Source of the DNA: Flavobacteriales bacterium
GTDB taxonomy: Bacteria > Bacteroidota > Bacteroidia > NS11-12g > UBA955
Length of the DNA stretch: 42,336 nt
Assembly: GCA_947487175.1 (NCBI GenBank)
Contig: CANKVM010000013.1
Location: forward strand, 1-42,336
Reading direction: 5' to 3'
The number at the start of each line of letters is the position of its first letter. Positions within the stretch are counted from its first letter, which is position 1. Of the stretch, positions 26,961 through 35,200 are shown piece after piece. The notes under the pieces were generated by a model that was given only the letters and a program-made list of their open reading frames with translations, did no database searches and was not told the origin of the DNA. Both the position numbers and the translations under genes were made by a program.

Positions 26961-27725
26961 CTATAAAATTTGGTTTATAATTGATAAAAATTCTGCGGGA
27001 TTGTCGGCATGAACCCAATGTCCCGCCTTAGAAACGGTATGATAAGAAGAGGTTGGGAAGTGTTGCTCAATGAATGGTTTGTCACTTTCTTTCAAATATC
27101 CGCTTTTCTCGCCAAGAATAAAGTGAGTTGATTTTGTAAACGCATTTTTAAAATCAATGGCCCCAATAATCTCATCGTAATAATTTTCAATGGCTGTCAA
27201 ATTGATCTTTAAATTATAACCTCCTGCTGAATCTGCCTCTAAGTTCTTCAATAAAAACTGACGAACACCCATGTCTGGGGCAAAAGGCAAGAATGCAATT
27301 TCCGCTTCTCTTCGAGAATGAATTTGTGAAAAATCCAATTCTCTAAAGGCCCTAAAATATTCCAAATGTCCTGGGTGGTATTGTTTCGGAGCAATGTCAA
27401 CAGCAATCAAAGTTTTAACCATTTCTGGATACATGTCGGCAAATAACAAAGATGTTTTCCCTCCCATTGAATGTCCAATGATAATCGCTTCTTGGTCGTG
27501 CATGCACTCCATTAAATGTTTTAAATCATTTGCCATTGCCACGTATGAGCAATCATTGTTGTGAAATGATTTTCCGTGATTGCGTGCGTCAAAAGTAATT
27601 ACCCGAAACTGATTTGAAAGGTGATTGGCAATGTTATGCCAATTGTCGAGCATTCCAAAAATACCATGAAGAATATAAATTGGCTTCGAGTTTTCGGCGC
27701 CATATATTTTGTGGTTTACCAGCAT
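26961..27725 (-). CDS. Alpha/beta hydrolase, YbfF-like esterase
   Basis: A 254-residue alpha/beta hydrolase: oxyanion stretch LHGIFGMLDNWH, DARNHGKS, nucleophile Ser in GHSMGGKTSL, acid residue probably in the LGEKSGY area, and catalytic His in KAGHWVHADNP. It is closest in wording to the YbfF group of acyl esterases. Substrate unknown. It begins 14 bases after the ald terminator, with no convincing promoter of its own in the gap. Confidence 0.88.
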   Translation of the reverse strand: MLVNHKIYGAENSKPIYILHGIFGMLDNWHNIANHLSNQFRVITFDARNHGKSFHNNDCSYVAMANDLKHLMECMHDQEAIIIGHSMGGKTSLLFADMYPEMVKTLIAVDIAPKQYHPGHLEYFRAFRELDFSQIHSRREAEIAFLPFAPDMGVRQFLLKNLEADSAGGYNLKINLTAIENYYDEIIGAIDFKNAFTKSTHFILGEKSGYLKESDKPFIEQHFPTSSYHTVSKAGHWVHADNPAEFLSIINQIL

Positions 27726-27739
27726 TTTATTTTTATAAA

Positions 27740-27771
27740 AAAGGGGAAAAGATAATGATCCTTTCCCCTTT
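27740..27771 (-). terminator. Rho-independent terminator after ald
   Basis: AAAGGGGAAA faces TTTCCCCTTT, and an inner GAT/ATC pair closes a 4-base loop with one mismatch between the two stems. It lies 19 bases past the ald stop and is followed on the minus strand by a T-rich tract. Confidence 0.8.
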
Positions 27772-27790
27772 GTATATATTTAATTTAAAG

Positions 27791-28906
27791 TTAATTCAAT
27801 ATTGATTCAACCGGAGTGTAAGGAAGGTTAAATGCTTCACTAACTCCTTTGTAAACTACATCACCATTTACAACGTTCAATCCTAATTTAAGATCTTGGT
27901 TATCGCTACAAGCTTTTTTCCAACCTTTATTAGCCAATTGAATTGCATAAGGAAGTGTTGCATTTGTTAGAGCAAGGGTAGAAGTATAAGGAACAGCACC
28001 AGGCATATTTGCTACGCAATAGTGAATTACACCATCAATTTCATAACAAGGTTCAGCATGTGTAGTAGGTTTAGAAGTTTCGAAACACCCACCTTGGTCA
28101 ATTGCAACGTCAACAATAACTGCACCTTTACGCATAGTTGGCAACATATCGCGGGTAATTAATTTTGGAGCTTTAGCGCCAGGAATCAAAACACCACCAA
28201 TTACCAAATCAGCAGTTTTGATTGCTTCTCTGATGTTGTAATCGTTGCTATATTGTGTATTTACGTTTGCTGGCATTGTGTCGTCTAATTGACGTAAACG
28301 CGGCAAGCTAATATCCATTAATGTTACGTTTGCACCTAAGCCAGCTGCCATTTTTGCAGCTTGGGTACCAACAATACCACCACCTAAAACGATTACGTTT
28401 GCTGGTTTAACACCTGGTACACCTCCCAAAAGGATACCACGGCCACCCATAGGTTTTTCAAGGTATTTAGCTCCTTCTTGGATACTCATTCTACCTGCTA
28501 CTTCACTCATTGGAACCAATAAAGGTAAACTTCTATCAGGACGCTCAACCGTTTCATATGCCAAACAAACCGCTTTGCTTTTTATCATAGCATGAGTTAA
28601 TGGTTCATATGAAGCAAAATGGAAATAGGTGAAAAGCAATTGATTTTCTTTAATTAAAGGATATTCAGATTCAATAGGTTCTTTAACCTTGATAATCATT
28701 TCGGCAATGCCGTAAACTTCTTCAATGGTTGGAAGGATATTAGCACCTGCACTAACATATTCCTCATCCGAAAAACCACTTCCGTTTCCAGCAGTAGTTT
28801 GCACATACAACGTGTGACCGTTTTTTACCAATTCACTAGCCCCAGCCGGGGTTAAAGCAACGCGATTTTCGTTGTTTTTGATTTCTTTAGGTACGCCAAT
28901 TATCAT
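27791..28906 (-). CDS. ald: Alanine dehydrogenase
   Basis: NAD-dependent interconversion of alanine and pyruvate plus ammonia in the cytoplasm. The 371-residue protein begins IIGVPKEIKNNENRVALTP, with conserved His in YFHFAS, KEPI, and the Rossmann motif VLGGGIVGTQAAKMAAGLGA. It also has DVAIDQGGCFETSKPTTH and a late CVANMPGAVPYTST. Full length. It has a -7 box 17 bases upstream and its own terminator, so it is probably a single-gene transcript. Confidence 0.97.
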   Translation of the reverse strand: MIIGVPKEIKNNENRVALTPAGASELVKNGHTLYVQTTAGNGSGFSDEEYVSAGANILPTIEEVYGIAEMIIKVKEPIESEYPLIKENQLLFTYFHFASYEPLTHAMIKSKAVCLAYETVERPDRSLPLLVPMSEVAGRMSIQEGAKYLEKPMGGRGILLGGVPGVKPANVIVLGGGIVGTQAAKMAAGLGANVTLMDISLPRLRQLDDTMPANVNTQYSNDYNIREAIKTADLVIGGVLIPGAKAPKLITRDMLPTMRKGAVIVDVAIDQGGCFETSKPTTHAEPCYEIDGVIHYCVANMPGAVPYTSTLALTNATLPYAIQLANKGWKKACSDNQDLKLGLNVVNGDVVYKGVSEAFNLPYTPVESILN

Positions 28907-28923
28907 GATAGTTAAAATTGGTG

Positions 28924-28931
28924 CGAAGATA
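28924..28931 (-). promoter_or_regulatory. -7 promoter box of ald
   Basis: On the minus strand TATCTTCG fits TAnnTTTG with one change, 17 bases before the ATG. A TTG about 22 bases further upstream is a possible -33 element. Confidence 0.45.
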
Positions 28932-28992
28932 ATATTTGCAGAGCAATACCCCGCAAAAACTTTTCTAGAATTTAGATAGTGTTTTGCCTAGT

Positions 28993-29991
28993 TCAAGCCA
29001 AAGCAATTTCCATGGCTTTTTCAATAATGATATTTGTAGGCAAAAAGTTAGGAATATCCAATTTGGAGGTATTAGTATTTTGATGATACCACTGATTTAT
29101 TTTACTACCAAAATAATGGTCAATATCGTACTCAATTTGTGCACCATATTTTTTTAATGATTCAGCATTACAGAGTTGTTCATATTGGCCTTTTATGGGA
29201 ATCAACAACATTTTTTTACCCAAAAACAAACTCTCAGCAGGTGTTTCAAATCCTGCACCTGTAATTATTCCATGACAGTGAATTAAACTATTAGCAAAGT
29301 TTTCATTATCAATTGGAAACCACGTTATATTTTGTTCGGTTTTTTTGGTTTGAATATGCTTTGAAAATACTTCAAATTGAATTTTAGGCTGCGAACTAAA
29401 AGCGCTATAAAGATTAATGTCGGAATATTGCGGTAAATAAACTGCAATATGTCCCTTGTTTGTAGGTATTGCATTCCACAAGCTTTGTTTGATTACAGGT
29501 GGTAAAATCCAATTTTCATATGCTTCATAATGAAAGCCGATATTTTTATTGCTTTTACAATAATTTTTCAATACCCATTCCGCAATTAAATCAGATTTTT
29601 CGGGACGAGGAGCGTTTTTAGATACGAAACTTGCCTGATGCCCAATATGAATCATTTTCTTGTTGGCGCGTTTACACGCATTTGAGCAAATAAATTCAAA
29701 ATCATTTAAAATTAAATCATAGTTGCTTACTGGCAATTCTTTTGACTCTTTTTGAATTCTAGGAATGTTTATTCGTGAAATAATTTTCTTGTAATCTAAA
29801 CTTCCTGCATTTTGATAAAACAGGCTTAACCCACCGCTTCTGTATTTGACAGGTAAATTGGGATTCAAAGAGGAATTACTGCCACTTAAAAACACATCAA
29901 CTTCGCCATATTTTTGCAGATGGGGCATCATTTCGATTGCCCTTGCAATGTGCCCATTGCCGGTGGCTTGAACTGCGTATAAGATTTTCAT
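28993..29991 (-). CDS. MurG-like (GT28-type fold) glycosyltransferase of unknown substrate
   Basis: A 332-residue GT-B type enzyme. The N-terminal glycine loop is VQATGNGHIARA. A conserved acidic residue lies in LILNDFEF, followed by HIGHQASF, and the C-terminal donor-binding region has the stretch GAGFETPAESLFLGKKML. It resembles the glycosyltransferase 28 C-terminal domain family but is shorter than MurG and lacks its lipid-II specific signatures as far as I can see. Its start overlaps the LpxH-like phosphoesterase stop by one base (TAATG), so they are translated together. A glycolipid role is inferred from that pairing. Confidence 0.82.
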   Translation of the reverse strand: MKILYAVQATGNGHIARAIEMMPHLQKYGEVDVFLSGSNSSLNPNLPVKYRSGGLSLFYQNAGSLDYKKIISRINIPRIQKESKELPVSNYDLILNDFEFICSNACKRANKKMIHIGHQASFVSKNAPRPEKSDLIAEWVLKNYCKSNKNIGFHYEAYENWILPPVIKQSLWNAIPTNKGHIAVYLPQYSDINLYSAFSSQPKIQFEVFSKHIQTKKTEQNITWFPIDNENFANSLIHCHGIITGAGFETPAESLFLGKKMLLIPIKGQYEQLCNAESLKKYGAQIEYDIDHYFGSKINQWYHQNTNTSKLDIPNFLPTNIIIEKAMEIALA

Positions 29992-30833
29992 TATAAAACG
30001 CTTTGAATCCAGAATGCCACTTGCTCAGTAATTACATCAGGAACTTTCGGAGTGCGCTGATATTCTTTGTTGTAATTTATTTGCGATTTAAGTGTTTCAA
30101 ATTGATGAATATTCCATTCTCCTTTGTCATATTCCAATGAAGTTAAATTCTCAATCCAATCGCCACTATTTAAATAAACAACAGAACCCTTTTCATTGGT
30201 GATTGTTCTTTGTTGTGGTTGGTGAATATGTCCACAGATAACATAGTCAAATCCTTTTTCAATGGCCAATTCTCCGGCTGTTTGTTCAAAATCTCCAATC
30301 CAGGCAACAGCTTTTTTTACACTATTTTTGATTTTTTTCGAAAAGCTCATTTTGTCCCTGCCAAAAAAAGTTAAAAGTTTGTTCAACCAATGATTCATCC
30401 AAATGAGGAAGTCATATCCTTGTCCCCCTAATTTGGCTATAACTTTTGCACTTCCTTTGGTTGTTGAATCAAATACATCGCCGTGGAAAATCCATGTTTT
30501 CTTTCCATCGAGATCAAGTACCAATTTGTCGTCTAGTAATAAATTGCCTAAACGTGTTCCTGAATATTTTCTTAAAGCTTCATCGTGGTTTCCAGTAATA
30601 TAGTAAACCATTGTACCAGATTCCATTAACTTCAAAATTTCCCTAATTACCTGCATGTGAGCAGGAGGAAAATATTTTTTACGGAATTGCCATATATCAA
30701 TTATATCGCCATTTAAAACTAGAATTTTAGGGTTAATTCCTTTTAAATAACGAACAATTTCATTTGCATGACAACCAAAAGTTCCTAGGTGTAGGTCACT
30801 TATAACGCATACTTGCAAGTCTTTTCTTTGCAT
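29991..30833 (-). CDS. Metallophosphoesterase, UDP-2,3-diacylglucosamine diphosphatase-like
   Basis: A calcineurin-like phosphoesterase with the binuclear metal motifs SDLHLG, NGDIIDIW, TGNHDE, HGDVFD and GHIHQP in order. It is close in layout to the LpxH group, which makes lipid X in lipid A synthesis, but the family also includes uncharacterised members with a C-terminal membrane-facing helix. From the ATG at 30833 it has 280 residues, somewhat longer than LpxH; a TTG six codons upstream is possible but less likely. A weak -7-like TTTCTTTG lies 15 bases upstream. The coupled glycosyltransferase downstream supports a lipid or glycolipid role. Confidence 0.85.
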   Translation of the reverse strand: MQRKDLQVCVISDLHLGTFGCHANEIVRYLKGINPKILVLNGDIIDIWQFRKKYFPPAHMQVIREILKLMESGTMVYYITGNHDEALRKYSGTRLGNLLLDDKLVLDLDGKKTWIFHGDVFDSTTKGSAKVIAKLGGQGYDFLIWMNHWLNKLLTFFGRDKMSFSKKIKNSVKKAVAWIGDFEQTAGELAIEKGFDYVICGHIHQPQQRTITNEKGSVVYLNSGDWIENLTSLEYDKGEWNIHQFETLKSQINYNKEYQRTPKVPDVITEQVAFWIQSVL

Positions 30834-30911
30834 AAAAATATCTTCATGCAAAGAAACGATTTCAACGTGCCCTTAATATTTGTTTAATGTCAAATAGAAA
30901 TGACGTTCATG

Positions 30912-30933
30912 TTACCAATAATCTGATTGGTAA
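30912..30933. repeat. Short inverted repeat between the C1 peptidase and phosphoesterase genes
   Basis: TTACCAAT (30912-30919) and ATTGGTAA (30926-30933) form a perfect 8-base stem with a 6-base loop. It lies 19 bases past the C1 peptidase stop (minus strand). There is no T tract after it, so it is a weak terminator candidate or a protein site. Confidence 0.35.
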
Positions 30934-30951
30934 TACTTTGTTAATAATTGA

Positions 30952-32142
30952 TTAAAGCCCTAGACTCTTTTTGGTAACTTTAGTCAATCCATTTTTGTGC
31001 AGCATAATTGAAATTGATTTGTAACGAACATAGGGTTCGCTTACAAATAAATATCCATTACAAGGATTGTTAACTCCCCATGAATTTTTCACTTCATAGA
31101 AATATTTACCTGTTGACTTTTCGGTAAACATTCCTGTAATATGCATTCCATGGTCATCGGTGGTTTTTTGTTGATCAAAAGCTTCTTGGCGCATCGCCTC
31201 AGTGATTTCGAGTTCTGAACAAGGCGTTTCAAAAACATTTCCCGATCTATTTGCTCCACCATCGTTAAATCCTTTGTTATCAGCACCAATTTTTTGAATT
31301 AGTGAATCGTGCAATGGCACAATGGCAATGCCATTTTTGAATGAAAATCCTTTTTCTCCAACATCCGCCGACCATGCCAAAGAATAACCGTCTTTTAAAG
31401 CATTTTTTATATTTTCAACAAATTCATTGAGGGGGACATTATAGGCTGTTTGCATAACCCAATTGTCTGGAACTTCCAAAGCAAAAGGTTTGTAATATGG
31501 ATGGTGGGTAAAAGATGTTAATACTACATAGTCATCTAAATTCAATCCTAAACTTTGCGCAAAAGTGATAGGGGTATATTTTTTTCCGTTGTAATCAAAT
31601 TCGGTAGGGATTTTACCTAAATAAGCATCAAGAATTCCTTCTATTCCCAAAATCCATTCTTTGCCCAATGTAGTTGGGTCCTTTTTTACAATGGTTTCCA
31701 TATAACTCTTGAGAACATCAATTAACTCATTGTGGTTATGTCTTGTTTTGCCATTAATTAAGCCTGTGTAAACTGATTCTGGCACAATACCATATTTGTT
31801 AACGATGTATGGTATGTCATGTCCCTCACCACCTTGTTCAAACTGATGTTTGCCATTCATTCGGACATATGTAATTGCTTTTTCAACATAAGCCCAACGC
31901 GCAACAAACATTTCGCTTAAATCGTAATTGCCTTTCCCCAAACGCATGAGTTCAGATTCTATCATTGAAAGGGTACTATAACTCCAACAGGTAGAAGTCT
32001 TACATTGGTCTTTTACCGATGGTTTTTGCGTTTCTGCAACCTTGGTAAATTCATAATTACTTCCAGGTTTGTTGGTTGTAATTTGGGCATTTAATGTTGC
32101 AAAAAATACAAAAATGATTGCAAAGGCTATTTTCTTCATCAT
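30952..32142 (-). CDS. Exported C1 family peptidase (aminopeptidase C / bleomycin hydrolase-like)
   Basis: A papain-superfamily cysteine peptidase of the C1B (PepC/bleomycin hydrolase) type. The catalytic Cys is in TSTCWSYSTLS (Cys52 from the ATG at 32142), the catalytic His in DDHGMHITGM, and Asn in VKNSWGV. The unusual point is a signal peptide (ending TLNAQ): most PepC enzymes are cytosolic, so this one probably acts in the periplasm or outside. Two ATGs (32142 and 32139) are both possible; a -7 box lies 3 bases before the first. An upstream TTG at 32163 overlaps the preceding stop and is not used here. Confidence 0.9.
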   Translation of the reverse strand: MMKKIAFAIIFVFFATLNAQITTNKPGSNYEFTKVAETQKPSVKDQCKTSTCWSYSTLSMIESELMRLGKGNYDLSEMFVARWAYVEKAITYVRMNGKHQFEQGGEGHDIPYIVNKYGIVPESVYTGLINGKTRHNHNELIDVLKSYMETIVKKDPTTLGKEWILGIEGILDAYLGKIPTEFDYNGKKYTPITFAQSLGLNLDDYVVLTSFTHHPYYKPFALEVPDNWVMQTAYNVPLNEFVENIKNALKDGYSLAWSADVGEKGFSFKNGIAIVPLHDSLIQKIGADNKGFNDGGANRSGNVFETPCSELEITEAMRQEAFDQQKTTDDHGMHITGMFTEKSTGKYFYEVKNSWGVNNPCNGYLFVSEPYVRYKSISIMLHKNGLTKVTKKSLGL

Positions 32143-32145
32143 ATA

Positions 32146-32153
32146 CAAATATA
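32146..32153 (-). promoter_or_regulatory. -7 promoter box of the C1 peptidase gene
   Basis: On the minus strand TATATTTG matches TAnnTTTG. It ends 3 bases before the ATG at 32142 and 6 bases before that at 32139, which predicts a leaderless mRNA. Confidence 0.5.
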
Positions 32154-32159
32154 GTAGTT

Positions 32160-33134
32160 TCAATTCTTAAATGGGTTACGGAGAATATATTCGGGTTTTT
32201 TATGAATATATTTCGTGTAAAATTTATTGATAAAATGCAAGGCGGGATTTTTTGTAAAAATGATAAAACTATTTTCTACTGGTACCGCTCCAATTGTGCT
32301 TTTTATTTCAGTAGCTGTTCTGCCAAGATTAATAAAAGTAATTTTATTTTCAATGGAATAACTCACTAAATCATACATCATTCTTTGGTATAAAGAATAA
32401 TTTAATGGTATTTGCATATCAATTCCCAAATGTGTGGCATGGATCATTTTGTCGTCTTGGATAAAACTAATAAAGCCAACAATTTTGCCATCTAAATAAT
32501 ATCCCAAAACTTTAAAATTTGAACCTAAGGATTTTTGATAGCAATGAATGAGTTGAGATAAGTTCTGACCAATTGCAATTGTTTTATCTTGTAGTGAATG
32601 ATACAATAATTGGCCACATTGCGCAATCCATTTATTGGGCGGCAAATCATGCAGGGGTTTAGCAATTATATCATTGCTATTTTTCAAAACTTTTTGAGCG
32701 CGGACTCTATATTTTGAAGAAAATAATTGTAAATAATCTTGGATGGTATTGAGGTTTTCCATTAAACGAATAACCATAAATGGTTCAGCGGGAATGGTAG
32801 TTCCCAATTCGTATTTTTCGTTTCCCAGAACATTGGCAATTAAAACACCACAATTGTTTTCGGTACTGCCCAATAATTCTTTGGCTTTGATATTTGATAA
32901 GTTAGGGAATGCAATTCCTGGAGCGCATGCGTTGCCAATGATCCGTATATATCCCTTTCTTCCAAAAAGATTAAAGAGTTTGATAAATACCCGGTACACA
33001 TATTTACCTGTTGGTTTACTTAATTCCATAAAACTAACAGGAAAAGTAGTTCCATTTACAGCTATTGTTGCGTAGTGATTTGGCATCGAAAGCAACAGCT
33101 TATCTGTAAGTTCTGGGTTAATTTGTTGAATCAA
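32160..33134 (-). CDS. FemAB/BioF2-like acetyltransferase-domain protein
   Basis: A protein of about 324 residues with GNAT-fold features in the second half: a strand-turn LGYYLDGKIVGFISFIQDDKM region, then ATHLGIDMQIPLNYSLYQRMMYDLVSYSIENK and NLGRTATEIKSTIGA. This order fits the BioF2-like/FemAB-related domain (often PF13480). The substrate is unknown. The start is uncertain: TTG at 33134 begins a sequence that reads like protein (LTDKLLLSMPNHYATIAV), and the first ATG is at 33086, which would give 308 residues. The C1 peptidase gene follows after 17 bases on the same strand. Confidence 0.72.
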   Translation of the reverse strand: MIQQINPELTDKLLLSMPNHYATIAVNGTTFPVSFMELSKPTGKYVYRVFIKLFNLFGRKGYIRIIGNACAPGIAFPNLSNIKAKELLGSTENNCGVLIANVLGNEKYELGTTIPAEPFMVIRLMENLNTIQDYLQLFSSKYRVRAQKVLKNSNDIIAKPLHDLPPNKWIAQCGQLLYHSLQDKTIAIGQNLSQLIHCYQKSLGSNFKVLGYYLDGKIVGFISFIQDDKMIHATHLGIDMQIPLNYSLYQRMMYDLVSYSIENKITFINLGRTATEIKSTIGAVPVENSFIIFTKNPALHFINKFYTKYIHKKPEYILRNPFKN

Positions 33135-33159
33135 GGGTGTTGGTAATAAAAATCGATTA

Positions 33160-33167
33160 CAAAGATG
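33160..33167 (-). promoter_or_regulatory. Weak -7-like box of the FemAB-like gene
   Basis: On the minus strand CATCTTTG matches TAnnTTTG with one change at the first base. It is 25 bases before the TTG start at 33134. It is divergent to the M49-type peptidase promoter. Confidence 0.3.
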
Positions 33168-33271
33168 CTTGAAAATTCATGTTCCAGTTATTCAAATCGG
33201 TAGAAACTATATTTTTGTCGTTTATTTTAAATTATTTAAAGGTTGCTGTTTTTTTAACATGATTAACCTCA

Positions 33272-33279
33272 TATTTTTG
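33272..33279 (+). promoter_or_regulatory. -7 promoter box of the M49-type peptidase gene
   Basis: TATTTTTG matches TAnnTTTG and ends 4 bases before the ATG at 33284, so a leaderless transcript is expected. A second match lies further upstream near 33210. Confidence 0.5.
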
Positions 33280-33283
33280 TGAA

Positions 33284-35173
33284 ATGGCATTAAATAAAGT
33301 CTATCGTTTCGTATTAATTGCAATAGTTGTTTTATCAACGTCTGCATCCTTTGGTCAAAAGGCGGTAAAGGGTTACCCTGTTGCTGAGAGATTGGCAAGT
33401 TATAAGAAAATATCCCTTAAAACAGATACCTCATTGTTAAGTGAAGCAGAAAGAAAATGTTTGGTGCATTTGATAAAAGCTGCTCAAAAAGTGGATGAAA
33501 TTTTTTGGAAACAAGCTTTCAAAGAAAAATCTAAAGCGTTGGAGGGTATCAAAAATGATACAATAAGGAGATTTGTAGAAATCAATTATGGACCATGGGA
33601 TCGTTTAAATGACGACAAGCCATTTTTACAAGGTTATGGTAGTAAGCCAAAGGGAGGTAATTTTTATCCGGAGAATTTTGATATCAATACTGTTCCTCCA
33701 CATTTTCGCGAGAGGTTAATGTTGCCTTATAGTATTGTTAAACCACTTTCAAAAGCAGATTTAATGCCACCTCCGCCTCCTAAGAAAGGTGAAAAGCCTA
33801 GTATGCCAGAGAGGCCAATGATAATGGAGCGTTTTCCGCTTACAAATGGCAATGAAATAGGGTTGGTAGATTACAATAGTTTTTTTGAAAAAGATATACA
33901 ACTGATTTTGCAAGAAATGATGAAGGCTGCAACTGCAATTGAAAAAGAAGATAAGTTGTTTGCAATATACTTGAGAGAGCGAGCTATGTCAATTACCGCC
34001 AATCAATATACCTTGTCAGATATAAAATGGATGACATTAAAATCGCATTTAGACATTGTAATTGGTCCAATTGAAAATTATGAAGATAAATTATTGGGTA
34101 CAAAAACTTCATTTGAGGCATATGTATTGGTTCGCGATAGAGAATGGGGAGCAAAACTAGAAAAATATGTTTCTTATTTGCCTGAACTTCAAGCGAATAT
34201 TCCAGTAGAAGAAGCGTACAAACCAAAAATTTCTAACAATACAGGTGTAAATCAATTTGATGAAAATGGCAACATTATGCCATCGGGAGATATGATTGAT
34301 ATTCAAGGCTACCCGCCATTGCAAAAGCCAAATGCATCTTTGAGCCAATTGGCTGTTTTTGATGCGGTTTATTATGCTGGTGATTGCAATGCAGGAAGTA
34401 AAACAATTGCGGTGAATTTGCCAAATGATGAAGTTCTTCAGAAATATTATGGTACAAGAAGATCTCAGTTAAAAAACACCATGAAAGCGAAATTTGAAGA
34501 AATGGTAAAACCTATCTCTCAAATTTTGGTAGACCCATCTCAGCAAAAAAATATTTTGTTTGATGCGTTTTTTGCAAATGTTATGTTCCATGAGGTTGCA
34601 CATGGTTTGGGTGTGAAAAATTTAGTTGCAGACACAAACAAGACAGTGCGCGAAGCTCTTGGTGCAGATTATTCTGCAATTGAAGAATGCAAAGCCGATG
34701 TATTGGGATTATATATGGTTACTCAATTGTTTAACAAAGGAGAGTTAACAGGTTCTTTGGATGATTACTATGTAACATTTGTTGCATCTGTTTTTCGTTC
34801 AGTGCGTTTTGGTGCGGCTAGCGCCCATGGTAAAGCAAACATGATTACATTCAATACTTTATTAAATAGTGGTTGTATTGTTAATGGCAAAAAAGGTTAT
34901 ACCGTTAATGTTGTTGCAATGAAAGTTGTAATTGAAAAATTGGCTGCGGAATTGCTTCATTTACAAGGCGATGGCGACCAAATTGGCGTTGGTAAAATGT
35001 TACAAGAACGCGGAATAATTAAAGCGTCTCTAAATGAAGATTTGGCGAAGTTAGAAAAAGCAAAAATTCCTGTAGATATTATTTTTGATCAAGGAATTGA
35101 TACGCTGGGTTTGAAGGCTTACGATGAAACTGAAAAGTCTGCAGATAAAAAAGATAAAAAAGAGAAGAAGTAA
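33284..35173 (+). CDS. Exported M49-type (dipeptidyl-peptidase III-like) zinc peptidase
   Basis: A 629-residue exported protein; residues 1-24 are a signal peptide (ending ASFGQ). The zinc site is HEVAHGLG (His436, Glu437, His440), with a second motif EECKAD (467-472) that matches the EECRAE helix of dipeptidyl-peptidase III. The GSKTIAVNLPND strand before it also fits that family. The first motif is a plain HExxH, whereas DPP III has HExxxH. A run of five prolines (162-166) followed by KK sits in a loop. The C-terminus is very Lys-rich. Peptide cleavage is inferred; the substrate is unknown. The S41 protease follows after 27 bases. Confidence 0.82.
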   Translation: MALNKVYRFVLIAIVVLSTSASFGQKAVKGYPVAERLASYKKISLKTDTSLLSEAERKCLVHLIKAAQKVDEIFWKQAFKEKSKALEGIKNDTIRRFVEINYGPWDRLNDDKPFLQGYGSKPKGGNFYPENFDINTVPPHFRERLMLPYSIVKPLSKADLMPPPPPKKGEKPSMPERPMIMERFPLTNGNEIGLVDYNSFFEKDIQLILQEMMKAATAIEKEDKLFAIYLRERAMSITANQYTLSDIKWMTLKSHLDIVIGPIENYEDKLLGTKTSFEAYVLVRDREWGAKLEKYVSYLPELQANIPVEEAYKPKISNNTGVNQFDENGNIMPSGDMIDIQGYPPLQKPNASLSQLAVFDAVYYAGDCNAGSKTIAVNLPNDEVLQKYYGTRRSQLKNTMKAKFEEMVKPISQILVDPSQQKNILFDAFFANVMFHEVAHGLGVKNLVADTNKTVREALGADYSAIEECKADVLGLYMVTQLFNKGELTGSLDDYYVTFVASVFRSVRFGAASAHGKANMITFNTLLNSGCIVNGKKGYTVNVVAMKVVIEKLAAELLHLQGDGDQIGVGKMLQERGIIKASLNEDLAKLEKAKIPVDIIFDQGIDTLGLKAYDETEKSADKKDKKEKK

Positions 35174-35200
35174 ATTAAAGTCTTTATTTGATATTATTAG

